This document shows, in pieces, positions 14,584 through 23,821 of a stretch of DNA of 64,000 nt. The notes under the pieces were generated by a model. The model worked only from the letters and a program-made list of their open reading frames with translations, was not told the DNA's origin and did no database searches. The DNA comes from JAHDVS01 sp964370985 (GTDB taxonomy: Bacteria; Actinomycetota; Thermoleophilia; Gaiellales; Gaiellaceae). The stretch lies in NCBI GenBank assembly GCA_964370985.1, contig CAYJLE010000007.1, positions 1 to 64,000 on the forward strand. Reading direction: 5' to 3'. Within the stretch, counting starts at the first letter, position 1; the number at the start of each line of letters is the position of its first letter. The translations under genes and the position numbers were made by a program.

Positions 14584-16137
14584 TCACAGGAGGCCTTTCG
14601 TCGAGGGGATCCCGGCGCTCTCGAGCCGCAGCGCGACGCGCAGGGCGCGGCCGACCGCCTTGAAAGCGGCCTCGGCGACGTGATGCTCGTCGCGGCCGGT
14701 CGCCTCGATATGCAGGCCGAGGCGGCCCGCCTGCGCGAGGCTCTGGAACATGTGCAGCGCCATGCCCGGCTCCCGCTCGAGCTTGCACTCGCACCAGGGC
14801 CGGCCGCCGAGATCGACGGACGCGCGGGCGAGCGCATCGTCCATCGGCACGATCGCGTCGCCGTAGCGGGCGATGCCGCGACGGTCGCCGAGCGCGCGAT
14901 CGAGCGCCTCGCCGAGCGCGAGCGCGGCATCCTCCGCGGTGTGGTGCGGCCCCGTCTCGAGGTCGCCAGCGCCCTCGAGCATCAGGTCGAGCCCGCCGTG
15001 GAAGGCGAGCTGCTCGAGGAAGTGGTCGTAGATCCCGTTGCCCGTCGACACGTGCACGCGGCTCGCGCCGTCGAGAGAGAGGCGGATCGCGATCCGCGTC
15101 TCGGCGGTCGCGCGCAGGTGGCGAATGCGCCGTCCGCCAGGCTCGGCCACCGGGCTCGGCCGGTCGAGCGCGCGGGCAAGGGCGACGAGCAGCAGATCGT
15201 CGTCGGCCTCGTCCCGCACCGAGATCCGGATCGCGTCGGAAAAGATCCGGACGACCGCGCCGGCCCTGAGCAGGGCCTCGCCGACCGTCTCGGGCTCCGC
15301 GACCGGCACCAGCACGAAGTTGGCCCGGGAGGGCAGCGGCTCGAGCCCGAGCGCGCGCAACGCGCGCGTCAGGCGCTCGCGCTCCTCGACCACCGGGGTG
15401 ACGTCAGGCGACGACTGGAGCGCCGCGAGCGCCAGCGCGGCCGAGAGCGTCGAGACCGCGAGCGGCGCCTGGCGGCGGTTCAGCTCCGCCGCCGTGTCGG
15501 CGTCCGCGAGCGCGTAGCCGACCCGCGCGCCCGCGAGCGCGTACGCCTTCGAGAACGTCCGGATCACGATCACCCCGTCCTCGATCAGACCGGCCGCAGT
15601 CTCCCCCGCGTACTCGAAGTACGCCTCGTCGACGACGAGCGGACGTGCCGTGGGCAGCTCGCCGAGGGCGCCGCTCGGGTTGTCGGGGCGGCAGGCGAAC
15701 GTCACCGCCGGCCGGTCGGCCGAGATCTCGGCTCCGGCAAGACCCGCCGCGATCCGGTAGAGCGGGTAGGTCGGCTCGCTCGCGATCGCTGCGCGGTCGC
15801 CCGGCCCGAGGAACGCGCGCGCGCAGAGCAGGATCAGATCGTCGCCGCCGGCCCCGAGCACGATGTTCCCGGCCGCGACCCCGTCCTTCGCCGCAATCGC
15901 GCGCAGGAGCTCGCCGTAGCCACCGTGCGGGTACGTGTTCACCTCCGCGAGCGCTCGGGCGATCGCGCCTGGCCGCGACGAGGGGAGAGGCAGCGGCGAC
16001 GTGTTGCCGTCGAAGCGCACGAGCTGGCTCGGGTCGAGCCCGGCGCGCCGCGCGAGCTCCTCGGTCGAGGGTGCCCAGCGGTACGCCTGGAACCCGGGCG
16101 GAAGCGGGCGCATGGAGCCGACGAGCCCGCCGCTCAT
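14584..16137 (-). CDS. hisCB: Fused histidinol-phosphate aminotransferase and imidazoleglycerol-phosphate dehydratase
   Basis: One 517-residue frame holds two enzymes of adjacent steps. Residues 1 to about 325 are HisC, a PLP fold type I aminotransferase: NTYPHGGYGELLRAIA, DNPSG near 152, and the PLP lysine 197 in TFSKAYALAGARVGY. Residues from about 345 are HisB (dehydratase only, no phosphatase): HHTAED at 398-403 and DEHHVAEAAFK at 483-493, the two metal-binding histidine motifs. The linker (about 325-345) is rich in Arg/Pro with no stop or internal start in a good context. The start ATG overlaps the hisG stop (ATGA). A fused order dehydratase-after-aminotransferase is unusual; in most bacteria these are separate adjacent genes. 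Confidence 0.93.
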   Translation of the reverse strand: MSGGLVGSMRPLPPGFQAYRWAPSTEELARRAGLDPSQLVRFDGNTSPLPLPSSRPGAIARALAEVNTYPHGGYGELLRAIAAKDGVAAGNIVLGAGGDDLILLCARAFLGPGDRAAIASEPTYPLYRIAAGLAGAEISADRPAVTFACRPDNPSGALGELPTARPLVVDEAYFEYAGETAAGLIEDGVIVIRTFSKAYALAGARVGYALADADTAAELNRRQAPLAVSTLSAALALAALQSSPDVTPVVEERERLTRALRALGLEPLPSRANFVLVPVAEPETVGEALLRAGAVVRIFSDAIRISVRDEADDDLLLVALARALDRPSPVAEPGGRRIRHLRATAETRIAIRLSLDGASRVHVSTGNGIYDHFLEQLAFHGGLDLMLEGAGDLETGPHHTAEDAALALGEALDRALGDRRGIARYGDAIVPMDDALARASVDLGGRPWCECKLEREPGMALHMFQSLAQAGRLGLHIEATGRDEHHVAEAAFKAVGRALRVALRLESAGIPSTKGLL

Positions 16138-16997
16138 CCGAGCAGCCGCTCCACGGGGACGAGCAGGATCGAGGACGCGCCCGCGGCCTCGAGCTCGGGA
16201 AGGAGGCGCCAGACGTCCCCGGCCGGCACGAGCGCGTGCACGGCGACCATCCCCGGCTCGGCGAGCGGCAGCACCGTCGGCGCCCGCCCGCCCGGCACGA
16301 GCCGGGTGAGAAGATCGAGTGCGCTCTCCGGCGCGTTCATCATCAGGTAGCGGGTGTCGCGGGCGTCGACGACGCTCTTCAGCACGCGCGCCAGGTGCAA
16401 GGCGGCCGCGTCCGGCTCCGCGCCACCCACGAGGACGGCCTGAGAGGAGAACAGCGATCCGAGCGAGCGCAGCCCGTTCGTGCGTAGCGTGTTGCCGCTC
16501 GAGACGAGATCGACGATCGCGTCTGCCAGCCCGAGCCGGGGCGTGACCTCGACGGAGCCGGTCACGTCCACGATCTGCACCGCCACCCCGTGCTCCTCGA
16601 GCAGCTCGCGGGCGAGGCGGGGAAAGACCGTCGCGATGCGCAGCCCGTCCAGACCCGCGAGCGACCTCACGGGAGACTCCTGCGGCACAGCAGCCTGGAG
16701 CGTGCAGCCCCCGAAGCCGAGCGCGAGCAGCTCGCTCACGGCGGCGCCGCGCTCACGGACGAGGTCGGCGCCCGTGATGCCGCAGTCGACGACCCCGTCC
16801 TGCACGTACTCGGGGATGTCGGCGGCCCGGACGAGCAGCACCTCGACGGGAGCGTTGCGGCACGGGAACGCGAGCGCGCGCTCGCCGGGCTCCTCCGGGC
16901 CCAGGCCAGCCTCCTCGAGCAGCTCGATCGCGGGCTCGCGCAGCCTTCCCTTCGCGGGGATCGCGATCTTCAGGCGCTCGTCGAACGGGTCTTCCAC
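16134..16997 (-). CDS. hisG: ATP phosphoribosyltransferase (long form)
   Basis: Committed step of histidine synthesis. The catalytic part begins LKIAIPAKGRLREPAIELL; GVVDCGITGADLV and the phosphate loop region SSGNTLRTNGL follow. The last 75 residues (ending AEPGMVAVHALVPAGDVWRLL and onwards) form the ACT-like regulatory domain of long-form HisG, which binds histidine, so HisZ is not expected. 287 residues. GTG at 16997 overlaps the end of yerC by 28 nt; no other good start lies near the conserved N-terminus. Confidence 0.94.
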   Translation of the reverse strand: MEDPFDERLKIAIPAKGRLREPAIELLEEAGLGPEEPGERALAFPCRNAPVEVLLVRAADIPEYVQDGVVDCGITGADLVRERGAAVSELLALGFGGCTLQAAVPQESPVRSLAGLDGLRIATVFPRLARELLEEHGVAVQIVDVTGSVEVTPRLGLADAIVDLVSSGNTLRTNGLRSLGSLFSSQAVLVGGAEPDAAALHLARVLKSVVDARDTRYLMMNAPESALDLLTRLVPGGRAPTVLPLAEPGMVAVHALVPAGDVWRLLPELEAAGASSILLVPVERLLG

Positions 16998-17284
16998 CGC
17001 TCCAGCGCCAGCCGGTAGCCTCCCTCCCCGTGGCGAAGCCAGTGCGCCACGCGGGTGACCGTCGTCGTCGACGCGCCCGTCCGCCTGCTCACCTCGTGGT
17101 ACGGCAGCCCCCGATCCACGAGCTTCGCCACCTGCCACCGATGCGCCATCGCCTCCAGCTCCGAGAGCGTGCATAGATCCCGGAAGAAGCTTTCCGTCTC
17201 CCCCGGGCTCTCGAGCTCCAGCACGGTCTCGAAGAGGTCTCTGATCTCGTTCGTCGCCCACGTGTGTGACTGCTCCTTCGCCAT
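16970..17284 (-). CDS. YerC/TrpR-family regulator at head of his operon
   Basis: 104 residues, all helical, of the YerC/YecD group within the TrpR superfamily. The C-terminal half is a helix-turn-helix: LVDRGLPYHEVSRRTGASTT followed by VTRVAHWLRHGEGGYRLAL, where GEGGY is the group's signature. Being the first gene before hisG, overlapping it, and facing hisA, it is a candidate repressor of histidine biosynthesis; related TrpR-family proteins (HisR) have been proposed for that role in Firmicutes. The ATG start has GAGAGG upstream within an AT-rich control region. Confidence 0.85.
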   Translation of the reverse strand: MAKEQSHTWATNEIRDLFETVLELESPGETESFFRDLCTLSELEAMAHRWQVAKLVDRGLPYHEVSRRTGASTTTVTRVAHWLRHGEGGYRLALERWKTRSTSA

Positions 17285-17303
17285 CCGGCTCGCCTCTCGG
17301 TGT

Positions 17304-17324
17304 TGTTGTATTAGCATAGTAACA
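17304..17324. promoter_or_regulatory. yerC-hisA control region: hisA promoter, candidate operator
   Basis: This is an AT-rich island in GC-rich DNA. TAGCAT (17312-17317) stands 6 nt before the hisA ATG at 17324. The island is bounded by TGTT (17304-17307) and AACA (17321-17324), inverted arms of an imperfect palindrome that overlaps the -10 box. This position suits a repressor such as the adjacent YerC-like protein. Binding is inferred only. Confidence 0.45.
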
Positions 17325-18067
17325 TGACATCGAGAGGGCAACAAGACCCCGGGGTCGGCTTCCAGGTGATCCCGGCCGTCGATCTGCTGGGCGACGAGGC
17401 TGTCCGGCTCGAGCGCGGCGACTTCGAGCGCATCAGCCTGCGGGCCGGCGACCCGGAGGCGCTCGTCCGGCGCTTCGCCGCAGCCGGAGCCGCCCTGATC
17501 CACATCGTCGACCTCGGGGGCGCGCGCTCGGGCCGAACCCGGCCCGATGTGATCGCTCGCCTGGCTCGCGCCGCGGCGCCCGTGCCCGTGCAGGCCTCGG
17601 GCGGGATCCGCTCGACGGCCGACGCGCTCGCGCTGCTCGACGCGGGGGCGACACGCGTGATCGTGGGAACGGCCGCCTTCTCCGAACCCCGAGCGCTCGA
17701 GCGGTTCGCGAGCGCACTGGGCGAGCATCTCGTCGTCGCCGTCGACACCCGGGAGGGGCGGATCGCCGTCTCGGGCTGGGAGCAGGTCACCGACCTCGCC
17801 GTCGACGAGGCCGTGAGACGGTGCGCAACGGCCGGGGTCGCCCGGCTCCACTGCACGGCGATCGAGCGGGATGGAACGATGGACGGCCCCGATCTCGTGC
17901 TGCTGGCCCGCGTGCGGGAACTCTTCGACGGGACGGTCGTCGCCGCGGGGGGCGTCCGATCCGAGGCCGACCTCGCCAGCATCGAGGCGATCGGCCTCGA
18001 GGGCGCGGTCGTCGGCCGGGCCCTCCTCGAGGGCGGGGTACCGCTCAGCGCGCTGGCCGGGCGCTGA
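17324..18067 (+). CDS. hisA: Phosphoribosylformimino-AICAR isomerase HisA
   Basis: Isomerises ProFAR to PRFAR, the substrate of HisHF. 247 residues, a duplicated barrel like HisF. The catalytic Asp is in FQVIPAVDLLGDEAVRL near residue 19, and the second in VVAVDTREG near residue 140. Phosphate loops are QASGGIRS and VAAGGVRS. It is transcribed away from the other his genes from the shared control region; the ATG is probably leaderless. In some actinobacteria HisA also acts in tryptophan synthesis (PriA). No separate trpF is visible in the window, so that cannot be excluded. Confidence 0.94.
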   Translation: MTSRGQQDPGVGFQVIPAVDLLGDEAVRLERGDFERISLRAGDPEALVRRFAAAGAALIHIVDLGGARSGRTRPDVIARLARAAAPVPVQASGGIRSTADALALLDAGATRVIVGTAAFSEPRALERFASALGEHLVVAVDTREGRIAVSGWEQVTDLAVDEAVRRCATAGVARLHCTAIERDGTMDGPDLVLLARVRELFDGTVVAAGGVRSEADLASIEAIGLEGAVVGRALLEGGVPLSALAGR

Positions 18068-18069
18068 CG

Positions 18070-18321
18070 CTACGGGGCCTGCCCGCTGCCCGGCCCGCCC
18101 TTGATCCACTCGCGCAGGTCGAACCAGTGGGTACGCCGAAGCGCCTCGGCCACCTGAGGATCCGTGTGCTCCGGATTGAAGACGTGGTGCTCGATGTCCG
18201 CGCAGATCGCCACGGTCTCGAGCGGCACATCCCGCAGCGCGACGAGCACCTCCGACGGCAGCTTCGCCTCCGCGACGGTGAAGTGCTTCAGGTGAAGGTC
18301 GGGCGCGCTGTCGAGATGCAT
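18070..18321 (-). CDS. Small hypothetical protein (83 aa)
   Basis: 83 residues, histidine-rich in places (HLDSAPDLHLKHF, DIEHHVFNPEHTDPQ), with LPSEVLVALRDVPLETVAI in the middle and a WFDLREWIKGG end. No known domain, signal or membrane segment. Composition looks protein-like rather than a shadow frame, and the ATG start is clean. Tail-to-tail with hisA with a 2-nt gap. Function unknown. Confidence 0.45.
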   Translation of the reverse strand: MHLDSAPDLHLKHFTVAEAKLPSEVLVALRDVPLETVAICADIEHHVFNPEHTDPQVAEALRRTHWFDLREWIKGGPGSGQAP

Positions 18322-18419
18322 CGGCCAGTCGGGACAACTACGGGCGCTCAGGGCTCTCCCCTCCGGTCATTGTTACCTTCGCCTCGTGGATCTGCTGCTC
18401 GAACGCTCGGGCGCGAGCG

Positions 18420-18440
18420 CTCCGGGAGTCACGCCCGGAG
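18420..18440. terminator. Hairpin in the 18322-18572 intergenic region
   Basis: CTCCGGG (18420-18426) and CCCGGAG (18434-18440) flank a 7-nt loop. The 251-nt stretch around it, between the 83-aa gene and hemE, shows no convincing gene. A second small GCGCGC hairpin lies near 18490-18510. Confidence 0.35.
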
Positions 18441-18572
18441 CCTAGCTGCCACCCCGTGCCTCCTCCCGCTTTCAGCCTACAGAGGAAAGGCGCGCGCGAT
18501 GCGCGCGGATCGTGCCGGGAGCGTGTCGTAGGCGTGGCGAGACACTCGCGCCGGCCGGCGTTCCGCGCCCGC

Positions 18573-19607
18573 TCAGGCCGGCGTCGCCCGCCCCGTACGC
18601 TCGTGCACGAGCTCGCGCAGGCGGCGCAGCGCGGACGGGTCGGTCTCCGGGAGGACGCCGTGGCCGAGGTTGAAGATGTGCCCCGGCCGGCCGCCGACGA
18701 GCTCGAGTATCCGTTCCGCAGCGGCCACGACCCGCTCGAACGGGCCGAGCAGAAGCGTCGGGTCGAGGTTCCCCTGCACACCCCTGCCGGTGCCCGCGAG
18801 TGCCCAGCCGCGGTCGATCGGAAGCCGCCAGTCGAGGCCGATCACGTCGCCGCCAGTCGCCGCCAGATCCGGCAGCAGGTGCGTGGCGCCCGTGGCGAAG
18901 TGGATCGTGGGCACGTCCACGGCGGCGAGAATGCGAGCCGAGTAGGGCGCGACGAACTCCGTGTAGTCGTCGACGGAGAGGGCGCCGGCCCAGGAGTCGA
19001 AGAGCTGGATCACGTCGGCGCCCGCCTCCACCTGGGCGACGACGTAGGCGGCAAAGGCCTCCGCGAGCCTCCCCATCAACGCGTGCCACACGTCGGGCGC
19101 CCCGTACATGCAGCGCTTCGTCTCGGCGAACGTCCGGCTCGGCCGCCCCTCGACGAGGTAGCCGGCGACGGTGAAAGGCCCGCCCGCGAAGCCGACGACC
19201 GCCCGCTCGGGTGCCAGGGCGGCGCGCACGAGCCGGATCGACTCGAGCGCGAACGGCAGGGCGACGCCGGGCTCGAGCGGCCGTAGCGCCTCGACGTCGT
19301 CGAGCCGGCGGACCGGGCGAGCGACCACCGGGCCGACACCCTCGACGAGCTCGACGTCGACCCCCATGCCGAGGCACGGGAGCATGATGTCGGAGTAGAT
19401 GACTGCGGCGTCGACGCCGTGGGCCTCGACCGGCTGGAGCGTGACCTCGGCGCACACGTCGGGGCGACGGCAGATCTCGAACAGGTCGAGCCCCCGGCGC
19501 ACCTCCCGGTACTCGGGGAGCGAGCGGCCGGCCTGACGCATGAACCAGACGGGCGTCCGCTCGACCGGCTCGCGCCGGGCGGCGCGAACGAGGAGGGGCT
19601 CGACCAC
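18573..19607 (-). CDS. hemE: Uroporphyrinogen decarboxylase
   Basis: Haem pathway enzyme converting uroporphyrinogen III to coproporphyrinogen III. The N-terminal signature PVWFMRQAGRSLPEYR (about residues 19-34) has the two conserved arginines. YSDIMLP carries the catalytic aspartate near residue 72, GFAGGPFT follows, and FNLGHGVLPETDP is near the C-terminus. 344 residues, usual length. GTG start with TAGGCT 6 nt upstream. No other haem gene is adjacent. Upstream on the same strand lies the UDP-glucuronate decarboxylase gene, separated by 9 nt. Confidence 0.96.
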   Translation of the reverse strand: MVEPLLVRAARREPVERTPVWFMRQAGRSLPEYREVRRGLDLFEICRRPDVCAEVTLQPVEAHGVDAAVIYSDIMLPCLGMGVDVELVEGVGPVVARPVRRLDDVEALRPLEPGVALPFALESIRLVRAALAPERAVVGFAGGPFTVAGYLVEGRPSRTFAETKRCMYGAPDVWHALMGRLAEAFAAYVVAQVEAGADVIQLFDSWAGALSVDDYTEFVAPYSARILAAVDVPTIHFATGATHLLPDLAATGGDVIGLDWRLPIDRGWALAGTGRGVQGNLDPTLLLGPFERVVAAAERILELVGGRPGHIFNLGHGVLPETDPSALRRLRELVHERTGRATPA

Positions 19608-19616
19608 CCCGGTAGC

Positions 19617-20560
<944 letters not shown>

Positions 20561-20564
<4 letters not shown>

Positions 20565-21445
20565 GCTGCGGCCTTCCTGCGCACGCGGCTCACGACGGGC
20601 TCCCACAGGAGGGCCAGCGCGATCCCCGCGATGAGCCCGATCACGGCGCCGACGGCGATCGAGGTGCGCGGGCTGCGCGCGTCGACCTTGGTCGCCGACG
20701 CACGCGTCACGACCTGCCCGCGCTCGACCTCACTGGCGAGCGTGAGCGAGAGCTGCGTCTGGGTTCGAAGCTGGACGAGCTGGCCGCGGCGCTGCTCGGC
20801 GCCGTCGAGGAGGCCGACGAGCACGAGCCGGTCGGTGGCGGAGAGGGCGGCATCGTCCTCGAGCGCCGCCCGGTAGCGCGCCACGGAGTCCTCGGACTGC
20901 TCGAGCTGCACGTCGATGCTCTGGAGCAGGGCCGAGAGCTGCGCGATCTTCGCGTCGGCGTACCCGGAGACCCGCTCGACGACCGCGTCCGCGAGCAGGT
21001 TCGCCGCGTCCGCGCTCTGGCGGCGCCAGGGGCCGCGCACGACCACCTCGACGAGGGGGGTCTGCCCGAGCTTGGCGACGGCTCCCGTCACCGGCTTGCT
21101 CGAGACCCCCGCGCGCAGCCGGTCGGCCGGCACGTCGACCCGGTCGGCGACGGAGGCCACGACGGAGCGGCTCTTGATCACCTGGTTCACGGTCGACGGA
21201 TTCGTCTGGAGGCCCTGCACCTGGCTCGTGCCGCTCGGGGAGAGCGGCTGGCCGAGGTAGACGGTCGCCCGGGCCTGGTAGACGGTGCCGCCGCCAAGGG
21301 AGACGAGCAGGCCGACGACGATCCCGAGGACGACGGCTGCCGCGACGAGCCACCAGCGGGCGACGATCGCCCACCAGTGGCGGGCGAGGTCGATCTCCTG
21401 CTCGTCGGGCGCCAGGCCACTCGCCCCGGGGTTTCGGTCGCTCAC
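20561..21445 (-). CDS. Wzz/Wzc-type chain-length determinant protein
   Basis: 294 residues: an N-terminal cytoplasmic stretch, a transmembrane helix at about residues 32-52, a periplasmic-type domain with TVYQARATVYLGQPLSP typical of Wzz N-termini, a helical region (about 150-220) with coiled-coil character, and a second helix near the C-terminus. There is no tyrosine-kinase domain, so it is the membrane adaptor only. It probably sets polymer chain length together with the Wzy proteins in this region. The GTG at 21445 has TACAGT 7 nt upstream. Confidence 0.8.
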
Positions 21446-21452
21446 GGCCGCG

Positions 21453-21458
21453 ACTGTA
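21453..21458 (-). promoter_or_regulatory. -10 box TACAGT for the Wzz-like gene
   Basis: TACAGT ends 7 nt before the GTG at 21445, with no Shine-Dalgarno sequence. It would drive the Wzz-UXS pair. Confidence 0.45.
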
Positions 21459-21508
21459 CCAGGGGCCGGCACGGCGCTCGGGCGGTGGCCGCGGGCGGCG
21501 ATCGCCTC

Positions 21509-21514
21509 TACGCT
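21509..21514 (+). promoter_or_regulatory. -10 box TACGCT for the PEBP lipoprotein
   Basis: TACGCT ends 8 nt before the ATG at 21523, in the short divergent gap 21446-21522. Confidence 0.4.
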
Positions 21515-21522
21515 TGCGCTCG

Positions 21523-22071
21523 ATGCGTGGCCCGCTCGCTCTCGGCGTGCTCGCGCTCGCGGCACTCGCGGGCTGCGGAGGCGAGCCGCGCGAGCCCGCG
21601 ACCGGGTCTGCGGTCGAGGGCTTCGAGCTCTCGGTGGCGGCCGGGGGCGCCACGATCGACGCGCGCTTCGGCTGCGACGGGGACGACGTGTCGCCCGCCC
21701 TTGCCTGGCAGGGAGTGCCCGCCGGAACCCGCGAGCTCGTGCTCGTGGTCGAGGACCCCGACGCGGACGGCTTCACCCACTGGCTCGTGTTCGGCCTCTC
21801 GCCCGCCGTGAGCTCGCTCCCGGAGGACATTCCCGGGGACAGCAAGCTCGAGAGCCCCGGACCGCTGCGCCAGGGGCGCAATGACTTCGACGAGATCGGC
21901 TACGACGGCCCCTGCCCGCCCGAGGGGGAGACGCACCGCTACGCGTTCCGCCTGCTCGCGATCGGCCGCGAGCTTGGCCTGGAGCCAGGCTCGGACCGCG
22001 ACGCGTTCGAGCGCTCGATCGCCGGCAACGTTCTCGCCGAGGCGAGCGCGACCTCGAGCTACGGGCGCTGA
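21523..22071 (+). CDS. PEBP (YbhB/YbcL) family lipoprotein
   Basis: 182 residues. The signal peptide ends in a lipobox, LAALAGC, with the acylated cysteine near residue 18. The mature domain is of the phosphatidylethanolamine-binding / Raf-kinase-inhibitor-like family: DVSPALAWQGVPAGTRELVL, EDPDADGFTHWLVFGL and PEGETHRYAFRLLAI. The bacterial role is unclear; ligand binding is likely. The last 13 nt overlap the convergent sugar transferase gene. Confidence 0.85.
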   Translation: MRGPLALGVLALAALAGCGGEPREPATGSAVEGFELSVAAGGATIDARFGCDGDDVSPALAWQGVPAGTRELVLVVEDPDADGFTHWLVFGLSPAVSSLPEDIPGDSKLESPGPLRQGRNDFDEIGYDGPCPPEGETHRYAFRLLAIGRELGLEPGSDRDAFERSIAGNVLAEASATSSYGR

Positions 22072-22661
22072 GCCTCGCCGCCCTCCCCGTGCCAGCCGCC
22101 CCGCTCGCCCTTGTAGGTGCCGCGGAAGAGGGCCGCGGGCGTGCGAGCGAGGATCCGGAGGTCGAGGAGCAGCGAGCGGTGCTCCACGTACCAGACGTCG
22201 AGCTCGATCCGCTCGCTCCAGGGCAGCGCGGCGCGGCCGTTGACCTGCGCCCAGCCGGTCAGCCCGGGCTTCACGTCGAGCCGGCGGCGCTGGCGCGGCG
22301 TGTAACGCTCCACCTGGTAGGAGAGGGTCGGGCGGGGGCCGACCAGGCTCATCTCGCCGCGCAGCACGTTCCAGAGCTGGGGCAGCTCGTCGATCGAGAG
22401 CCGCCGGAGTAACCGTCCCGATCGCGTGATCCGGGGATCGCCCCGGTTGACGGCGTAGCCCGCGCCCAGCTGCTCGGCGCCGACGACCATCGTGCGCAGC
22501 TTCAGAAGCTCGAACTCCGAGCCGCGCAGGCCGACCCGGCGCTGGCGGTAGAGGGCGGGCCCGCGGTCCTCGAGCTTCACGGCGAGGGCGCCGGCGAGGA
22601 CGATCGGGCCGGTGAGGATGAGCAGGATCGCCGCGCCAGCCAGGTCGAACGCGCGCTTCAC
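22059..22661 (-). CDS. Initiating sugar-phosphate transferase (WcaJ/WbaP-like)
   Basis: 200-residue core of the polyprenyl-phosphate hexose-1-phosphate transferase family, which starts a repeat unit by loading a sugar phosphate on undecaprenyl phosphate. One N-terminal membrane helix (about residues 5-28), then RQRRVGLRGSEFELLKLRTM, RRLSIDELPQLWNVLRGEMSLVGPRPTL and KPGLTGWAQVNGR. The long N-terminal membrane domain of WcaJ is absent, as in PglC-type enzymes. The GTG at 22661 overlaps the GT2 stop (GTGA). Confidence 0.9.
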   Translation of the reverse strand: MKRAFDLAGAAILLILTGPIVLAGALAVKLEDRGPALYRQRRVGLRGSEFELLKLRTMVVGAEQLGAGYAVNRGDPRITRSGRLLRRLSIDELPQLWNVLRGEMSLVGPRPTLSYQVERYTPRQRRRLDVKPGLTGWAQVNGRAALPWSERIELDVWYVEHRSLLLDLRILARTPAALFRGTYKGERGGWHGEGGEAQRP

Positions 22662-23785
22662 CTGCTTCCCTCGGCCTTGTCCCACACGGCCGGGACGTCC
22701 GAGCGCACGTAGCGGACGAGCGCGACCGCCGTCGCCTGCGTGACGAGCAGGTAGTAGTAGGCGAGAGCCGCGCCGGGGACCGGCGCACGCAGACGGCCCG
22801 CGGCCGCGAGGCCGAGGCCCGCGAGCTGCGCCGCCAGCGCGGCTCGGTAGACACCGCCGCGACCGGCGAGGCCGAGGCTCGAGACGGCGAGGGCGACGTG
22901 GGCGATCCCGCTCCCGTAGCGCAGCGCGCGGTGGGAGACGAGCTGGGCCGCGTACAGGGCGGGCACCCCGCGCAGCATCCCTCCCCGGAGCAGCATCAGC
23001 CAGCAGTGCTCGAACATCCGCACCTTGCGGCGGTACTCGTCCTCGAGGTCGCGCGAGGGCTTCTCGAACGCCTGCGCGGCCGGCTCGTAGACCGCGCGAC
23101 GCCCGCGCTGCGCGAGGAGGTACGGAAACGAGAGGTCGTGGCCGAAGCGCGGATCGACCTCGAGGTAGTCGGAGCGGCGCACCGCGTAGATCGAGCCGTT
23201 GCCACCGGTCACGGAGCCGAGTGCGGACTCCTGCTCGCGCAGCCAGAGCTCGTAGCGCCAGTAGGCGCCCTCGCGGTTCGTCCCGTCCGCCCGCAGGAGC
23301 GAGAGCCGCCCGCAGACGTAGGCGACGTCGGGGTCGGCGAACGGGCGGACGAGCAGCCGCAGGGCGCCGGGGGCCCAGGTCGCATTGGCGTCGGAGAACG
23401 CGAGCAGCTCGCCGGTCGTCTCGCGCACCGCGAGGTTCTGGGCCTGCACCTTGCCGCCCCGGGGACAGCGCAGGAGCGATACCCCGGGCCGGCGCGCGGC
23501 AACCGCCTCGACGAGCTCATCCGTCCGGTCGGTCGAGGCGTCGGAGGCGACGACGATCGCGAGCCGATCGCTCGGGTAGTCGAGCTCGAGCAGGTTCTGA
23601 AGCCGCCGCTCGATCACGTCCTCCTCGTCGTGCGCGGCAACGATCACGGTGACGCTCGGCGTGATGTCGGCCTTGCGCACGGGCCGGCCGCGGCGGCGCG
23701 CCAGCGCAGCAGCCGCGAGCGGGTAGCCGGCGTGCGTCCATGCGATCGCACCGAGGCTCGTCCAGAACAGGGCCCGTCCCAGCAC
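22658..23785 (-). CDS. Membrane glycosyltransferase, family 2
   Basis: 375 residues. The GT-A domain starts at about residue 43 with SVTVIVAAHDEEDVIERRL; ASDASTDRTDELV and FSDANATWAPGAL (metal-binding DxN in place of DxD) follow, then GGNGSIYAVRRSDY. A hydrophobic N-terminal helix and several C-terminal helices place the catalytic domain at the cytoplasmic membrane face. GTG start with TAGACT 6 nt upstream. It is followed by the sugar transferase in the same transcript. Confidence 0.88.
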   Translation of the reverse strand: MLGRALFWTSLGAIAWTHAGYPLAAAALARRRGRPVRKADITPSVTVIVAAHDEEDVIERRLQNLLELDYPSDRLAIVVASDASTDRTDELVEAVAARRPGVSLLRCPRGGKVQAQNLAVRETTGELLAFSDANATWAPGALRLLVRPFADPDVAYVCGRLSLLRADGTNREGAYWRYELWLREQESALGSVTGGNGSIYAVRRSDYLEVDPRFGHDLSFPYLLAQRGRRAVYEPAAQAFEKPSRDLEDEYRRKVRMFEHCWLMLLRGGMLRGVPALYAAQLVSHRALRYGSGIAHVALAVSSLGLAGRGGVYRAALAAQLAGLGLAAAGRLRAPVPGAALAYYYLLVTQATAVALVRYVRSDVPAVWDKAEGSR

Positions 23786-23791
23786 CCCGCG

Positions 23792-23797
23792 AGTCTA
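23792..23797 (-). promoter_or_regulatory. -10 box TAGACT, leaderless GT2
   Basis: TAGACT ends 6 nt before the GTG at 23785, in the 36-nt gap after the Wzy gene. Confidence 0.45.
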
Positions 23798-23821
23798 GCC
23801 CCGCGCGCGCGGGCGGCGACC

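Noticed and set aside
14584..16137. HisB part as the bifunctional phosphatase-dehydratase
   Set aside because: No HAD phosphatase motif (DxDGT) is present; the N-terminal partner is an aminotransferase.
13762..16350. 862-residue plus-strand frame through the his genes
   Set aside because: Shadow of hisH and hisCB and it crosses the N gap.
18338..18572. Small coding sequence in the gap before hemE
   Set aside because: Available frames are serine/arginine-rich without a start context or continue as shadows of hemE.
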